Positions 33,639-42,969 of a stretch of DNA of 64,000 nucleotides are shown one piece after another; position 1 is the first letter of the stretch; every line of letters begins with the position of its first letter. Below the pieces are notes generated by a model. It saw nothing but the letters and a program-made list of their open reading frames with translations. It had not been told where the DNA came from and did not search any database. Location of the stretch: positions 1 to 64,000 of the forward strand of contig JAUICZ010000004.1 of assembly GCA_030429205.1 (NCBI GenBank), given 5' to 3'. The DNA comes from Bacteroidia bacterium (GTDB taxonomy: Bacteria > Bacteroidota > Bacteroidia > Chitinophagales > Chitinophagaceae). The translations under genes and the position numbers were made by a program.

Positions 33639-35288
33639 TTATTTATTACTAATCTTATTTTTTTGCCTTGCTCCAATTGCATAAATAACTAAATGTATTA
33701 ATGCGAAAACTACAGAGAAATAGTACAAACCTACAGAGCTATCATCTGCATTGTTGTATAAGAAAGCGACTATCAACAACAGTACCACCATAGCAAAACC
33801 CGTATATGCTACAGTTTTAAAACTCTTGTTCGAGAATCCTTCCTTATTTAAATGGCTGTGGCGCATTCCATAGAACAGGTATAAATCAAAACCTACCATC
33901 ATCCATGCTATCAACCTTATCCATGTATCTAATGGCAGGAAGATCATCATGAACAAACAGGTTACTACACCCAATATAGGCACAAGCGGCACCAACGGTG
34001 TTTTAAATACTCTTGGTGCATCCGGCTGGTTCTTACGCATAACTATAACGCCGATACACACTAATATAAATGCAAACAACGTACCGATACTAGTCATTTC
34101 CCCTACTACATTTGCCGGAATAAAGGCCGCAAATACACTCACCAGCAACATAAACATGAAGTTGTTCCTAGCCGGCGTTCTGAATTTTTTATGCACCTCT
34201 GAAAAAACCTTAGGTACTAAACCATCACGACTCATTGAAAAGAATACGCGAGACTGCCCCATAAGCATAACAAGTATTACGGAAGCATACCCTCCTAATA
34301 TTGCCAGAATAATAGCCTTATTTAACCACGGAAAGTCCGGTGTAATTGTACCGTCTGCAGCAGGTGTACCCATATTGTCAATTGCGATTGCAACTGGGGC
34401 AATACCATCAACACCACCAAAAAGCTCATAGTTTGCCACACCAGTCATAACATGAGCGAAAAGAATATAAAGTATGGTACATATAGCCAGAGAAAGTAAA
34501 ATACCAATAGGCATATCCCTGCCGGGGTTTTTAGCTTCTTGCGCAGCAGTAGATACTGCATCGAAACCTATATATGCAAAGAATACTATAGCGGCAGAAC
34601 GAATAATACCGCTGAAACCAAATTCACCAAACGTACCTGTATTTTCAGGAATATAAGGTGTTAGGTTTTCCGGGTTAATATATTGCCATCCTAAAGCTAT
34701 GAATATCAATACTATTGATACTTTGATCATTACAATGATACCATTAATGAAAGAAGACTCTTTTGTACCTCTCATCAGTATTAAAGACATCAACATAACA
34801 ATAAATACGGCCGGAACATTCATTATTCCACCTTCAGAAGGCGACCGGGTAAGAGATTCGCTAATATGTATATTGTAGTAATATAAGAACTTAAGTAAAT
34901 ATCGTGACCAACTAATGGATACTGTAGCGGCACCAACGGCATACTCCAATACAAGATCCCACCCGATAATCCATGCAATAAACTCTCCCATGGTAGCAAA
35001 AGAGTACGTATATGCACTACCTGCAATTGGTATCATAGAAGAAAACTCAGCATAACACAACCCGGCAAAAGCACAACCAACAGCAGCTATTACAAAGGAT
35101 ATGGTGATACTCGGCCCCGCATGGTTAGCAGCAGCCAAACCTGTGATAGAAAAGAGTCCGGCACCTATGATAGCTCCTATACCTAATGCTACCAACGAGC
35201 GTGCGGATAGCGTTTTCTTTAGTCCTTTTTCTGAATCAGACGCCTCTGCTAATAATAAGCTTAACGGCTTCGTTTTAAATAAACCCAT
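33639..35288 (-). CDS. APC superfamily amino acid permease
   Basis: A 549-residue transporter with about 13-14 predicted helices. LVALGIGAIIGAGLFSITG is the canonical first-helix motif of amino acid/polyamine/cation transporters, and FSSMIPIAGSAYTYSFATMGEFIAWIIGWDLVLEYAVGA follows the cationic amino acid transporter (CAT/YfnA) pattern. FFAYIGFDAVSTAAQEAKNPGRDMPIGI is the helix 6-8 block. It imports amino acids by proton symport or exchange; the substrate is unknown. A 12-bp palindrome lies 43 bp upstream. Confidence 0.93.
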   Translation of the reverse strand: MGLFKTKPLSLLLAEASDSEKGLKKTLSARSLVALGIGAIIGAGLFSITGLAAANHAGPSITISFVIAAVGCAFAGLCYAEFSSMIPIAGSAYTYSFATMGEFIAWIIGWDLVLEYAVGAATVSISWSRYLLKFLYYYNIHISESLTRSPSEGGIMNVPAVFIVMLMSLILMRGTKESSFINGIIVMIKVSIVLIFIALGWQYINPENLTPYIPENTGTFGEFGFSGIIRSAAIVFFAYIGFDAVSTAAQEAKNPGRDMPIGILLSLAICTILYILFAHVMTGVANYELFGGVDGIAPVAIAIDNMGTPAADGTITPDFPWLNKAIILAILGGYASVILVMLMGQSRVFFSMSRDGLVPKVFSEVHKKFRTPARNNFMFMLLVSVFAAFIPANVVGEMTSIGTLFAFILVCIGVIVMRKNQPDAPRVFKTPLVPLVPILGVVTCLFMMIFLPLDTWIRLIAWMMVGFDLYLFYGMRHSHLNKEGFSNKSFKTVAYTGFAMVVLLLIVAFLYNNADDSSVGLYYFSVVFALIHLVIYAIGARQKNKISNK

Positions 35289-35330
35289 ATGTTAAATAGA
35301 TATAATCAGTCAAGCTATAAAGAAATTGCC

Positions 35331-35342
35331 GTTTGTACAAAC
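35331..35342. promoter_or_regulatory. 12-bp palindrome between the permease and the next divergent gene
   Basis: GTTTGTACAAAC is a perfect 12-bp palindrome in the divergent intergenic region. It may be an operator; no regulator can be named. Confidence 0.3.
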
Positions 35343-35407
35343 AGACAGGCATTTGTTATCGAAATGAAAATGTTTCACATATACTTCTAAGAAAATAAAA
35401 ATTACAT

Positions 35408-35415
35408 TAGGTTTG
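35408..35415 (+). promoter_or_regulatory. -7 box directly before the gene at 35420
   Basis: TAGGTTTG fully matches TAnnTTTG. The predicted start is 35419, one base before the ATG. Confidence 0.55.
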
Positions 35416-35419
35416 AAGG

Positions 35420-36307
35420 ATGAATTGTAGCAAGCGCTTTTCAATAATTCTCATATGGTTGCTTTTGGGTACAGCTACCCCTACTTTGTTTGCACAAAAC
35501 GCTGTACCTCAACTACCTGACATGGTTGCCTCGTCTGACAAAGGCATAAATGTCTTAAGCTGGTCTTGTCAGTACGACGGATTGGCATCAATAGCAGTCC
35601 AACGCTCTGATGACAGCATATTTAACTATGTTACAATCGGTTTCGTAAAGAATTTAAGAAAGGGAGTACAAGCATTTATTGACGGACATCCCAAACCAGG
35701 AGATAACTGGTATCGTTTATACATAGCATTTGGCTCTGACCTTACGTGGTACAGCAACCGTATAAAAATCCATATGGACAGTGCTACTTTACTTGAAAAA
35801 GGGGTCATTCCTCCTAACGAAGAGCTACAAAAATATGCTTCTTCAGTAAACTTAACGCCCGGGGATGTAATTGCTAATACAGCTGAAAAGGAAGAGCCTC
35901 AGGCTTATAACAATTCCGGATACAACAATACAACCACTACAATGAACCCTAACAGAGGGTATACAGCACCAACTACTACGGCTAAACCAAAGCCCAACCT
36001 TCAATTAAACATTCCTAAAGATGAAAATGTAAGTCAAATGACCTATATAAAATCCAGGTATGTATTCACTAACCCATATACAGGTCACATTACATTAGAA
36101 CTACCGCAGGAAACAAGGCAGATTTACTCTATTAAGTTCTTCAAACAAAATGACACCCGCAATCCGGTTCTAGAGGTACCGAGATTAAGGAAAAAGAAAG
36201 TGATTATTGATAAACACAATTTCCAGTCAAAGGGTATTTACAAGTTTGTACTGTATCAGGGGCAGTGGGAATCTAAGATAGACGAAGGGTTTATCTCTAT
36301 CTACTAA
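35420..36307 (+). CDS. Secreted hypothetical protein
   Basis: A 295-residue protein with a signal peptide (about residues 1-26, ending TLFAQ). The N-terminal part (NVLSWSCQYDGLASIAVQRSDDS, YRLYIAF) resembles a fibronectin-like strand pattern. A Thr/Asn/Pro-rich linker (about residues 160-195) leads to a C-terminal domain with SRYVFTNPYTGHITLELPQ. No family is recognised with confidence. The mRNA is predicted to be leaderless. It is convergent with the gene at 36310. Confidence 0.65.
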   Translation: MNCSKRFSIILIWLLLGTATPTLFAQNAVPQLPDMVASSDKGINVLSWSCQYDGLASIAVQRSDDSIFNYVTIGFVKNLRKGVQAFIDGHPKPGDNWYRLYIAFGSDLTWYSNRIKIHMDSATLLEKGVIPPNEELQKYASSVNLTPGDVIANTAEKEEPQAYNNSGYNNTTTTMNPNRGYTAPTTTAKPKPNLQLNIPKDENVSQMTYIKSRYVFTNPYTGHITLELPQETRQIYSIKFFKQNDTRNPVLEVPRLRKKKVIIDKHNFQSKGIYKFVLYQGQWESKIDEGFISIY

Positions 36308-36309
36308 TA

Positions 36310-36936
36310 TTAATTACCAAAAGATATTTCGTGGCTGTGCATGATAGCGTCCCATTCGGGCCCCAGCACTATTTTATCTCCTTTGTAAAGCAGCATCATA
36401 TTTACTACTTCTTCTGCGTTCCAGGAATACACCCCTTTGCCAAACCTTACGGAGAAACCACCATAGTTAAAATACAGATTGCCTTCATGGTGTAAGTTGT
36501 GGATCAACTTTTCGTGAGTGTCGAAACCAAAATAATCGAATACTTTGCCTTTAAGCGGATGATCGGTTTTTCTTTTTTCACCAACATAATGTAGTGGGCC
36601 AATATGCTCCCAATCGTATTCCATAACTTTAAAAGAAAATGGAGACCTGTTGATTATTTGCAAGTAATGAGGCTTTAAAAGAAGCTTTTCTTTGGTGAAC
36701 ATTCTCGAAAGAAAACGATACGAAGCAAATAAGTATATAACGGCAGCACATAACCCGGCTATGGCATTCAACCAGTTTTCTGATATAGGAAATGATTGAA
36801 GTAAGAAAATAGTAGCAATAGCAGCAGTTACAATAAGCTCTGCCCAGAATAATACTTTAATCCTAGGCTCTATTCTGTTGCCCAAATCTATGAGCAATTC
36901 ATTTTCTCCCCAATGGTAACTTATAGCACTACCCAT
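36310..36936 (-). CDS. Hypothetical membrane protein with two transmembrane helices
   Basis: A 208-residue protein with two adjacent helices near residues 27-70 (VLFWAELIVTAAIATIFLL and AIAGLCAAVIYLFASY) forming a hairpin, then a soluble C-terminal domain (EYDWEHIGPLHYVGE, FDYFGFDTHEKLIHNLHHEGN) with PH-domain-like spacing. The family is not recognised. It follows lipB by 24 bp and is probably cotranscribed with it. Confidence 0.65.
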   Translation of the reverse strand: MGSAISYHWGENELLIDLGNRIEPRIKVLFWAELIVTAAIATIFLLQSFPISENWLNAIAGLCAAVIYLFASYRFLSRMFTKEKLLLKPHYLQIINRSPFSFKVMEYDWEHIGPLHYVGEKRKTDHPLKGKVFDYFGFDTHEKLIHNLHHEGNLYFNYGGFSVRFGKGVYSWNAEEVVNMMLLYKGDKIVLGPEWDAIMHSHEISFGN

Positions 36937-36960
36937 TAAAAAAATATAAGGATACTAAAT

Positions 36961-37698
36961 TTAAGTATTTATCGCATACAAACCGTCTTTTGCCGGTAAT
37001 ATTTCGGCGTTAAACACATCGCAAAAGGCCTTCTTTAGTTCTTCTTTTACCAGTTCTTCATCTACAGCCGCTCCCAGTTCTTTTTGCATAGAGGTTACTG
37101 CCTTATCTGTAATACCGCAGGGAACTATGTGACCGAAGAAACTCAGGTCTGTATTAACATTCAAAGCAAAACCATGCATGGTTATCCACCTGCTGCAACG
37201 CACCCCCATTGCGCAAATCTTTCTTGCCTTTTGAGGGTTTTCCGGATCCAGCCACACACCCGTAGAGCCCTCCAGTCGACCAGCAGTTATACCAAAGGTG
37301 CTGATCGCTTTAATGACTACCTCTTCCAGAAAACGCATGTATTTGCCCAAATCTGTAAAAAACTGCTCTAAATCTAAAACTGGATATCCCACTATTTGCC
37401 CCGGTCCGTGATAAGTAATATCTCCCCCTCTGTTAGTTTTATAAAAGCTAACATTTAACTCTTTCAATCTGGCATCATTAACAAGCAGATTTTCCATGTG
37501 GCCACTTTTACCAAGTGTATATACATGCGGATGCTCACAAAAAAACAGGTAGTTATGTATAATATCCTCAGCGGTTAAAGGTTCATCTTTAAACTTTTTA
37601 GATTTTATTGCCAACCCCTTCTTTAGCACATCTTCTTGCAGCTGCCATGCCGTGTCATAATCAACTACACCAAGATCTTTAAAATATACTCGCTTCAT
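36961..37698 (-). CDS. lipB: Octanoyl-(acyl carrier protein):protein N-octanoyltransferase
   Basis: A 245-residue LipB, which moves octanoyl from ACP to lipoyl domains of E2 and GcvH proteins. HPHVYTLGKSGHMENLL and RGGDITYHGPGQIVGYPVLDL (active-site entry), GVRCSRWITMHGFALNVNTDLSFFGHIVPCGI (catalytic Cys) are canonical. The start at 37698 was chosen: a full -7 box at 37708-37715 on the minus strand lies inside the longer frame from 37746, and MKRVYFKDLGVVDY is the natural N-terminus. pdhA and lpdA in this window use the product. Confidence 0.95.
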   Translation of the reverse strand: MKRVYFKDLGVVDYDTAWQLQEDVLKKGLAIKSKKFKDEPLTAEDIIHNYLFFCEHPHVYTLGKSGHMENLLVNDARLKELNVSFYKTNRGGDITYHGPGQIVGYPVLDLEQFFTDLGKYMRFLEEVVIKAISTFGITAGRLEGSTGVWLDPENPQKARKICAMGVRCSRWITMHGFALNVNTDLSFFGHIVPCGITDKAVTSMQKELGAAVDEELVKEELKKAFCDVFNAEILPAKDGLYAINT

Positions 37699-37707
37699 AA
37701 ATCTTGT

Positions 37708-37715
37708 CAAAATTA
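37708..37715 (-). promoter_or_regulatory. -7 box for lipB
   Basis: TAATTTTG on the minus strand fully matches TAnnTTTG. The predicted start near 37704 gives a leader of about 6 nt. Confidence 0.6.
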
Positions 37716-37797
37716 CATAATTCAACAGGGAAATATCACCCATCATTTACCCCTCGGAACTCATTATGCATTAGCGTTTTATTAACAGCAAATACTT

Positions 37798-37805
37798 TAC
37801 ATTTG
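37798..37805 (+). promoter_or_regulatory. -7 box for the prc-like gene
   Basis: TACATTTG fully matches TAnnTTTG. Predicted start near 37809, leader about 24 nt. Confidence 0.6.
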
Positions 37806-37832
37806 TTAGTACAGTAATTAAGTCATAAGATT

Positions 37833-40004
37833 ATGTGGAAATTCATGAAGAATAAAATTCTAATACCATTAGTAATTGTTGCGGGACTTGCTGCATTTTT
37901 CTCATTCAGATATGCTGTTGATGAAGAGGTTGATAGCAGCAGAAGTAAGCTGATCATTCAGATGATTTCTAATGCTCTTGAACAAAACCACTTTGCCGCT
38001 AAAGACATAAACGACAGTTTTTCTCAAAAGGTATACAATCGCTTTCTGGAGCGGATGGATTATGACAAGCGGTTCTTGACTCAAGAAGACATCGACGCTC
38101 TTTCTAAATACGAATTCAGACTTGATGACGAGATCAATAACGGTACAACTGAATTTTACACAGACTTCATTAAGATATACAACAAGGGGATTGATAAAAG
38201 CGAAGAATACTGTAAAGAAATATTAGAGAAGTCGTTTAACTTTTCTAAAAAGGGAACTTACACTGCCAGTAATGAAGATTTGGCTTACCCCAAAAACGAA
38301 AAAGAACGTAAAGCTCGCTGGCACGATTATCTAAAATACCGCACACTTGCCAAGTATGTAGATTTAAAGGACAATCAAGAAAAAAGAGTTGCTGATAAAG
38401 ACACCAGCTTAAAAGAAATAAAGTCTGAAAAGGAATTAGAGATAGAAGCCAGAGAGTCTATTTCTAAAAGCATGGACTATTTCTTTAAAAGAGTACGCAA
38501 ACTAGATAGTGAAGACAAGCTTACACTCTACATTAATAGCATAACAAACACTCAAGACCCTCATACAGACTACCTTCCTCCACAAGACAAAGAACGTTTT
38601 GACGAAATGATGTCAGGTTCTTTCTTTGGTATTGGTGCGCGCCTGCAAGACAAAGAAGGCAGAATTACTATTGTTGAGGTTATTGCGGGTAGCCCTTGCT
38701 GGAAACAAGGCGACTTAAAGGCAGGTGATGAAATAATAAAAGTAGCACAAGGCTCCGAAGAGCCTGTCGACATACAAGGTTATGATATAAATGACGCTGT
38801 TAAAATCATACGTGGCCCTAAAGATACAGAAGTAAGGCTAACAGTAAAAAAAGTCAGTGGTGCTATTCAGGAAATTCCAATCATCAGAGGTAAAGTACTA
38901 ATAGAAGAAACTTTTGCCCGCTCTGCTATTATAAACTCAGAAGTAGGCTCTAAAATCGGGTATATATATCTGCCGGACTTCTATGCAGATTTCAACAACT
39001 CTAGTGGTCGTCGTTGTGCAGAAGATGTAGCTATTGAAGTGATGAAGCTTAAAAGGGCAAAAGTTGATGGCATTATACTAGACTTAAGATACAACGGCGG
39101 AGGTTCTTTAAATGATGTAATCAGCATGGCTGGCCTATTCATTGATGAAGGGCCAATCGTGCAGGTAAGGACCAGCCATTCTGCACCGGCTACATTAAAA
39201 GACAGACAAGCAGGAACGTTATACGATGGTCCTCTAGCAATTATGATCAACCACTCGAGCGCATCTGCCTCTGAGATTATGGCTGCAGCAATGCAAGACT
39301 ATAAACGTGCCATAATAGTAGGTACTACCAGCTTTGGTAAAGGTACTGTTCAAAAAATACTATCTCTGGATGATTATATGAGATTTGTAGACAAACTGGC
39401 TGCCAAAAACAACAAAGAGCCATTAGGTAGCCTCAAGTTGACAATCCAAAAGTTCTACAGAGCAAATGGAGGGTCTACACAACTGAGGGGTGTAACACCG
39501 GATATTATCTTCCCCGACCCATACGAGCATTTAGACATGGGCGAAAGGAAGGACAAAGCCGCATTGGCTTGGGATGAGATTCCTGCTGCTGATTACAAGA
39601 TTGCAAGCAACCCTGTACCGGCAAGAAAACTTGCTGAGTTAAGTTACGAGCGTATCAACAATAACGAAACCTTCAAGCTAATAAAAGACAATGCGCTAAG
39701 GATTAAAGAGCAAGATCAAAACAAAACATACTCTTTAAATGAGGATGACTATAGAGAAAGAATAAAAGAAGGTAATGACATTGCTGATCGTTTGAAAGAG
39801 TTGGAAGAAGAATCTGTAAAATTATCAATTGTCAACCCTAAAGAAGACTTACCAAAAGTGAACTTGGATAGTAATACAACAAGCAAGAATGAAAAATGGC
39901 TTGAAGCATTAAGTAAAGACATCTATCTGGCTGAAACAGTTAACATTCTTAATGATATGCAGAAACTAGACATGAATGTTGACATGAACATAACCAACCA
40001 ATAA
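37833..40004 (+). CDS. prc: Carboxy-terminal processing protease (Prc/Tsp type, family S41)
   Basis: A 723-residue periplasmic protease anchored by an N-terminal helix (residues 8-25). An N-terminal helical domain (about 30-240) precedes a PDZ domain (about 245-335, FFGIGARLQDKEGRITIVEVI), then the S41 core with FADFNNSSGRRC and LDLRYNGGGSLND. The catalytic Ser is S478 in SASEIMAAAMQDY and the general-base Lys is K503 in SFGKGTVQ. The C-terminal part (about 560-723) resembles DUF3340 of tail-specific proteases. It degrades or trims periplasmic proteins from their C-termini. The next two genes have separate promoters. Confidence 0.93.
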   Translation: MWKFMKNKILIPLVIVAGLAAFFSFRYAVDEEVDSSRSKLIIQMISNALEQNHFAAKDINDSFSQKVYNRFLERMDYDKRFLTQEDIDALSKYEFRLDDEINNGTTEFYTDFIKIYNKGIDKSEEYCKEILEKSFNFSKKGTYTASNEDLAYPKNEKERKARWHDYLKYRTLAKYVDLKDNQEKRVADKDTSLKEIKSEKELEIEARESISKSMDYFFKRVRKLDSEDKLTLYINSITNTQDPHTDYLPPQDKERFDEMMSGSFFGIGARLQDKEGRITIVEVIAGSPCWKQGDLKAGDEIIKVAQGSEEPVDIQGYDINDAVKIIRGPKDTEVRLTVKKVSGAIQEIPIIRGKVLIEETFARSAIINSEVGSKIGYIYLPDFYADFNNSSGRRCAEDVAIEVMKLKRAKVDGIILDLRYNGGGSLNDVISMAGLFIDEGPIVQVRTSHSAPATLKDRQAGTLYDGPLAIMINHSSASASEIMAAAMQDYKRAIIVGTTSFGKGTVQKILSLDDYMRFVDKLAAKNNKEPLGSLKLTIQKFYRANGGSTQLRGVTPDIIFPDPYEHLDMGERKDKAALAWDEIPAADYKIASNPVPARKLAELSYERINNNETFKLIKDNALRIKEQDQNKTYSLNEDDYRERIKEGNDIADRLKELEEESVKLSIVNPKEDLPKVNLDSNTTSKNEKWLEALSKDIYLAETVNILNDMQKLDMNVDMNITNQ

Positions 40005-40024
40005 TACTTTTCTCATAATAATTG

Positions 40025-40062
40025 AACTAAGGCCTACTTCTATATGGAAGCAGGCCTTAGTT
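40025..40062 (+). terminator. Long hairpin terminator after the prc-like gene
   Basis: AACTAAGGCCTACTTC (40025-40040) and GAAGCAGGCCTTAGTT (40047-40062) pair over 16 positions with one A-C mismatch. The 3' flank is AT-rich rather than a pure T-run. Confidence 0.7.
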
Positions 40063-40095
40063 ATAAATAATATTCAAATAGTAATATCTATACAT

Positions 40096-40103
40096 TAACT
40101 TTG
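40096..40103 (+). promoter_or_regulatory. -7 box for the DUF5683 gene
   Basis: TAACTTTG fully matches TAnnTTTG. The predicted start is near 40107. The in-frame TTG at 40101 is part of this box. Confidence 0.6.
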
Positions 40104-40124
40104 CCGCTCTATTTAAGTCTTTAT

Positions 40125-40706
40125 TTGAAGTACATTATTGTCATATTAGCTACCGTGTTTTGCAGCAATTATATGTATGCTCAGCAAGCAGACAGTAATG
40201 CAACAAACAATAAGAACAGAACCGTAATTTCACGAGTAGATAGTAATGGCAGAAAGATCAAAAAACTGTTTGAACCTAATGCTAAAAAATCAGGAATGTA
40301 CTCCTCTATTCTTCCCGGCCTAGGGCAAGCATACAACAGGCAGTACTGGAAACTACCTTTAGTATATGGGATACTGGGTACTGCCGGATATTTCATCAAA
40401 TTTAACCTGGATAATTACCAGAAATACCGCCGAGCATATGTGTACAGCATAGATGGAGACCCTGCTACTACCAGCGAGTTTACTCAATACAGTTCATCAG
40501 ACTTAAAATCACTACAAGATAGCTATCGCAAGAACCTGGACTTGACAGTATTACTCACGGCATTGGGTTATACTATACAAATAATGGATGCTGTAGCATC
40601 TGCCCATTTAAAGAACTTCGATGTATCTCCTGACATTTCCATGCGAATGCTCCCCGTAGTTGCGCCCAACTACATTGGTGTAGGTTTGGTTATGAATTTC
40701 AAATAA
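40125..40706 (+). CDS. DUF5683 domain protein, secreted or membrane-associated
   Basis: A 193-residue protein. With the TTG start at 40125 it begins MKYIIVILATVFCSNYMYAQ, a textbook signal peptide. The body holds KKSGMYSSILPGLGQAYNRQYWKLPLVYG and GLVMNFK, the pattern of the DUF5683 family of Bacteroidota, with hydrophobic segments at LVYGILGTAGYFI and LTVLLTALGYTI. The role is unknown. The longer frame from 40101 would start inside the -7 box, so the inner TTG is chosen. Confidence 0.8.
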   Translation: MKYIIVILATVFCSNYMYAQQADSNATNNKNRTVISRVDSNGRKIKKLFEPNAKKSGMYSSILPGLGQAYNRQYWKLPLVYGILGTAGYFIKFNLDNYQKYRRAYVYSIDGDPATTSEFTQYSSSDLKSLQDSYRKNLDLTVLLTALGYTIQIMDAVASAHLKNFDVSPDISMRMLPVVAPNYIGVGLVMNFK

Positions 40707-40753
40707 TACGCAACAATTAATACACACCTCTTTTATTTAATAGTATGCTGAGT

Positions 40754-40761
40754 TAATTTTG
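40754..40761 (+). promoter_or_regulatory. -7 box directly before pcm
   Basis: TAATTTTG fully matches TAnnTTTG. The predicted start is 40765, one base before the ATG. Confidence 0.55.
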
Positions 40762-40765
40762 AGCC

Positions 40766-41431
40766 ATGCTGCACAGCAAACCTAAAGAGGATAATTACTT
40801 ACATAAGGGGTTAAGAAAACAACTTATAGAAACACTAAAAGAAAAAGGGATAACAGATAATGCTGTCCTCGAGGCAATTAATAATATACCTCGACATTTC
40901 TTTTTAGATCCTGCTTTTGAACGTATTGCATATGAAGATAGAGCATTCCCTATTCTGGCAGACCAAACAATATCTCAACCCTATACTGTTGCCTTTCAGT
41001 CACAATTACTCCAGATAAAGAAGTTTGATAAAGTGCTGGAGATAGGTACAGGTAGTGCCTACCAAGCTTGTGTATTGGCAGAGCTGGGTGCAACAGTATA
41101 TACAATAGAAAGACAAAAAGAGCTGTATGACTTTGTAGGCAAATTCTTCTTTTTGAAAAACTACCCCAGCATTAAACGTTTTTACGGCGATGGCTACAAA
41201 GGGCTTCCTTCATACGCACCATTCGACAAAATAATCATTACTGCAGCTGCACCATATATACCGGATGCATTGCTGGACCAACTTAAAAACGGTGGTATTA
41301 TGGTAGCTCCGGTTGGTGGAGATGAAGGACAAAAGATGATGCTTATCACAAAAGATAAAAAGGGGAATATTACACAAAAAGAAATGGGCGATTTTTCTTT
41401 TGTACCGATGTTGCAAGGAAAGAACAAATAA
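40766..41431 (+). CDS. pcm: Protein-L-isoaspartate O-methyltransferase
   Basis: A 221-residue SAM-dependent repair enzyme that methylates isoaspartyl residues in aged proteins. IPRHFFLDPAFERIAYEDRAFPI with DQTISQPYTVAFQSQLL is the conserved N-terminal block, and VLEIGTGSAYQACVLAEL is the SAM-binding motif. FDKIIITAAAPYIPDALLDQLKNGGIMVAPVG is motif II-III. The length is standard. It is convergent with queG with no spacer and appears leaderless. Confidence 0.95.
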   Translation: MLHSKPKEDNYLHKGLRKQLIETLKEKGITDNAVLEAINNIPRHFFLDPAFERIAYEDRAFPILADQTISQPYTVAFQSQLLQIKKFDKVLEIGTGSAYQACVLAELGATVYTIERQKELYDFVGKFFFLKNYPSIKRFYGDGYKGLPSYAPFDKIIITAAAPYIPDALLDQLKNGGIMVAPVGGDEGQKMMLITKDKKGNITQKEMGDFSFVPMLQGKNK

Positions 41432-42364
41432 CTAACCTTGCTTAATGGCCTGTAGGTTTCGTTGGATACCTGACCATTTTGTTCTTTTTAGCGGAGAGCT
41501 TTTAAACAGCTTTCTAAAGGCATCTTCCGTCATTGCTTCCCACTCAGAACGTGACAGGTTTAGGATTTCGTTTATGGGTTTAAAATGAGGTTCAGTATTA
41601 GGTTTAGAAAACCTATTCCACGGGCAAACATCCTGGCAAATATCGCAACCAAACATCCACCCTTCCATCTTATCATGAAACTCACCGGGTATCAACGCAT
41701 CTTTCAATTCAATTGTCAGGTAAGAGATGCACTTACTTCCGTCAACCTCGGTTGGGTTTACAATAGCATCTGTCGGGCAGGCATCTATGCATTCTGTGCA
41801 AGTTCCACAATGGTCTGTGGGGAAAGAATCATCATATATCAGATCCAGATCACTTATAAGAGTTGCAATAAAAAAGAAGGAACCCGAATGCTTAGTCAGC
41901 AAATTGGCGTTTTTACCTACCCACCCTAAACCACTTTTTTGAGCCCAAGCCTTCTCCAATACAGGAGCACTATCTACAAACCCTCTACCCTGCACATCGC
42001 CAATGTGCTGTTTAATGTAGTCTAGTAGCTGATTCAGTTTATCACGAATCACATAATGATAATCTGTACCCCAGGCGTACTTAGCAATTTTGGGCGTATT
42101 AGCTTCTTGCTGTTGTTGGGGATAATAATTGAGTGTAAGTGTAATTACAGACCTGGCACCTTCTACCAGTTTTCGCGGATCTGTACGCAGGTCAAAATGG
42201 TTTTCCATGTACTGCATCTTTCCATGGTGCCCTTTATTCAACCATTGCTCTAACCTCTTTGCATCGTCATCCAAATGCTCTGCCTTTGCCATTCCACAAC
42301 TGGCAAAACCCAGGCGCTTGGCTTCTTCCTTTATAAGCTGTGTATGTTTTTCTATGATTGTCAA
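41432..42364 (-). CDS. queG: Epoxyqueuosine reductase
   Basis: A 310-residue cobalamin- and Fe-S-dependent enzyme for the last step of queuosine tRNA modification. [48 protein letters not shown] are QueG blocks. Two 4Fe-4S motifs follow: [16 protein letters not shown] and [11 protein letters not shown]. The start is TTG at 42364, which overlaps the stop of the upstream gene as TTGA, indicating translational coupling. It ends the ribD-EamA-yigZ-queG operon. Confidence 0.95.
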   Translation of the reverse strand: MTIIEKHTQLIKEEAKRLGFASCGMAKAEHLDDDAKRLEQWLNKGHHGKMQYMENHFDLRTDPRKLVEGARSVITLTLNYYPQQQQEANTPKIAKYAWGTDYHYVIRDKLNQLLDYIKQHIGDVQGRGFVDSAPVLEKAWAQKSGLGWVGKNANLLTKHSGSFFFIATLISDLDLIYDDSFPTDHCGTCTECIDACPTDAIVNPTEVDGSKCISYLTIELKDALIPGEFHDKMEGWMFGCDICQDVCPWNRFSKPNTEPHFKPINEILNLSRSEWEAMTEDAFRKLFKSSPLKRTKWSGIQRNLQAIKQG

Positions 42365-42969
42365 CCTTCAGTTTTTACATCTACTCCTTTTAATTGGCTC
42401 AACTTCTGCTCATACTTATCAAAAACCTTTACTGGTATGCCAGCCTTAACCTCGCAAAACAGTTGCAACTCTTGCTTATATATTGTTGCCTCACTTTGTT
42501 TTAGTAATTGCAGCACATCATTCATAACCGGGTAATCAAAAGTCAGCAACAACTTCTTTTCTATCCATTTTTCTTCAAACTCAGCCTGCTCTAATGCCAG
42601 CTGTGTCGCCGTTTTATATGCGTTGATCAACCCCGGCACTCCAAGCAAGCTACCACCAAAATATCGTACCACCACTACAAGTACATTAGTAATACCAAAG
42701 CTATCTATTTGCCCTAAAATGGGCTTACCGGCACTGCCGGATGGCTCTCCATCGTCATTTGCTCTGAATTGAGTACCGTCTGTGCCGATTCTAAAAGCCA
42801 GGCAATAATGCACTGCTTTAGGATGTTCTTTTTTTAATGCTTTTACTTTCTCTTTTACATCAGCAACATCAGTTATAGGATATGCAAATGAAAAGAACTT
42901 GCTTCCTCTGTCTCTGAAATCTCCTGTTGTATCCCCTACTATCGTCTTGTATTTGTATTGTTCATCCAT
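42361..42969 (-). CDS. yigZ: YigZ/IMPACT family protein
   Basis: A 202-residue protein with an N-terminal UPF0029/IMPACT domain: [46 protein letters not shown] and [24 protein letters not shown], all diagnostic. A short C-terminal ferredoxin-like domain follows. The family is linked to translation stress but not firmly assigned. It overlaps the EamA gene by 8 bp at its start and queG by 4 bp at its end. Confidence 0.92.
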   Translation of the reverse strand: MDEQYKYKTIVGDTTGDFRDRGSKFFSFAYPITDVADVKEKVKALKKEHPKAVHYCLAFRIGTDGTQFRANDDGEPSGSAGKPILGQIDSFGITNVLVVVVRYFGGSLLGVPGLINAYKTATQLALEQAEFEEKWIEKKLLLTFDYPVMNDVLQLLKQSEATIYKQELQLFCEVKAGIPVKVFDKYEQKLSQLKGVDVKTEG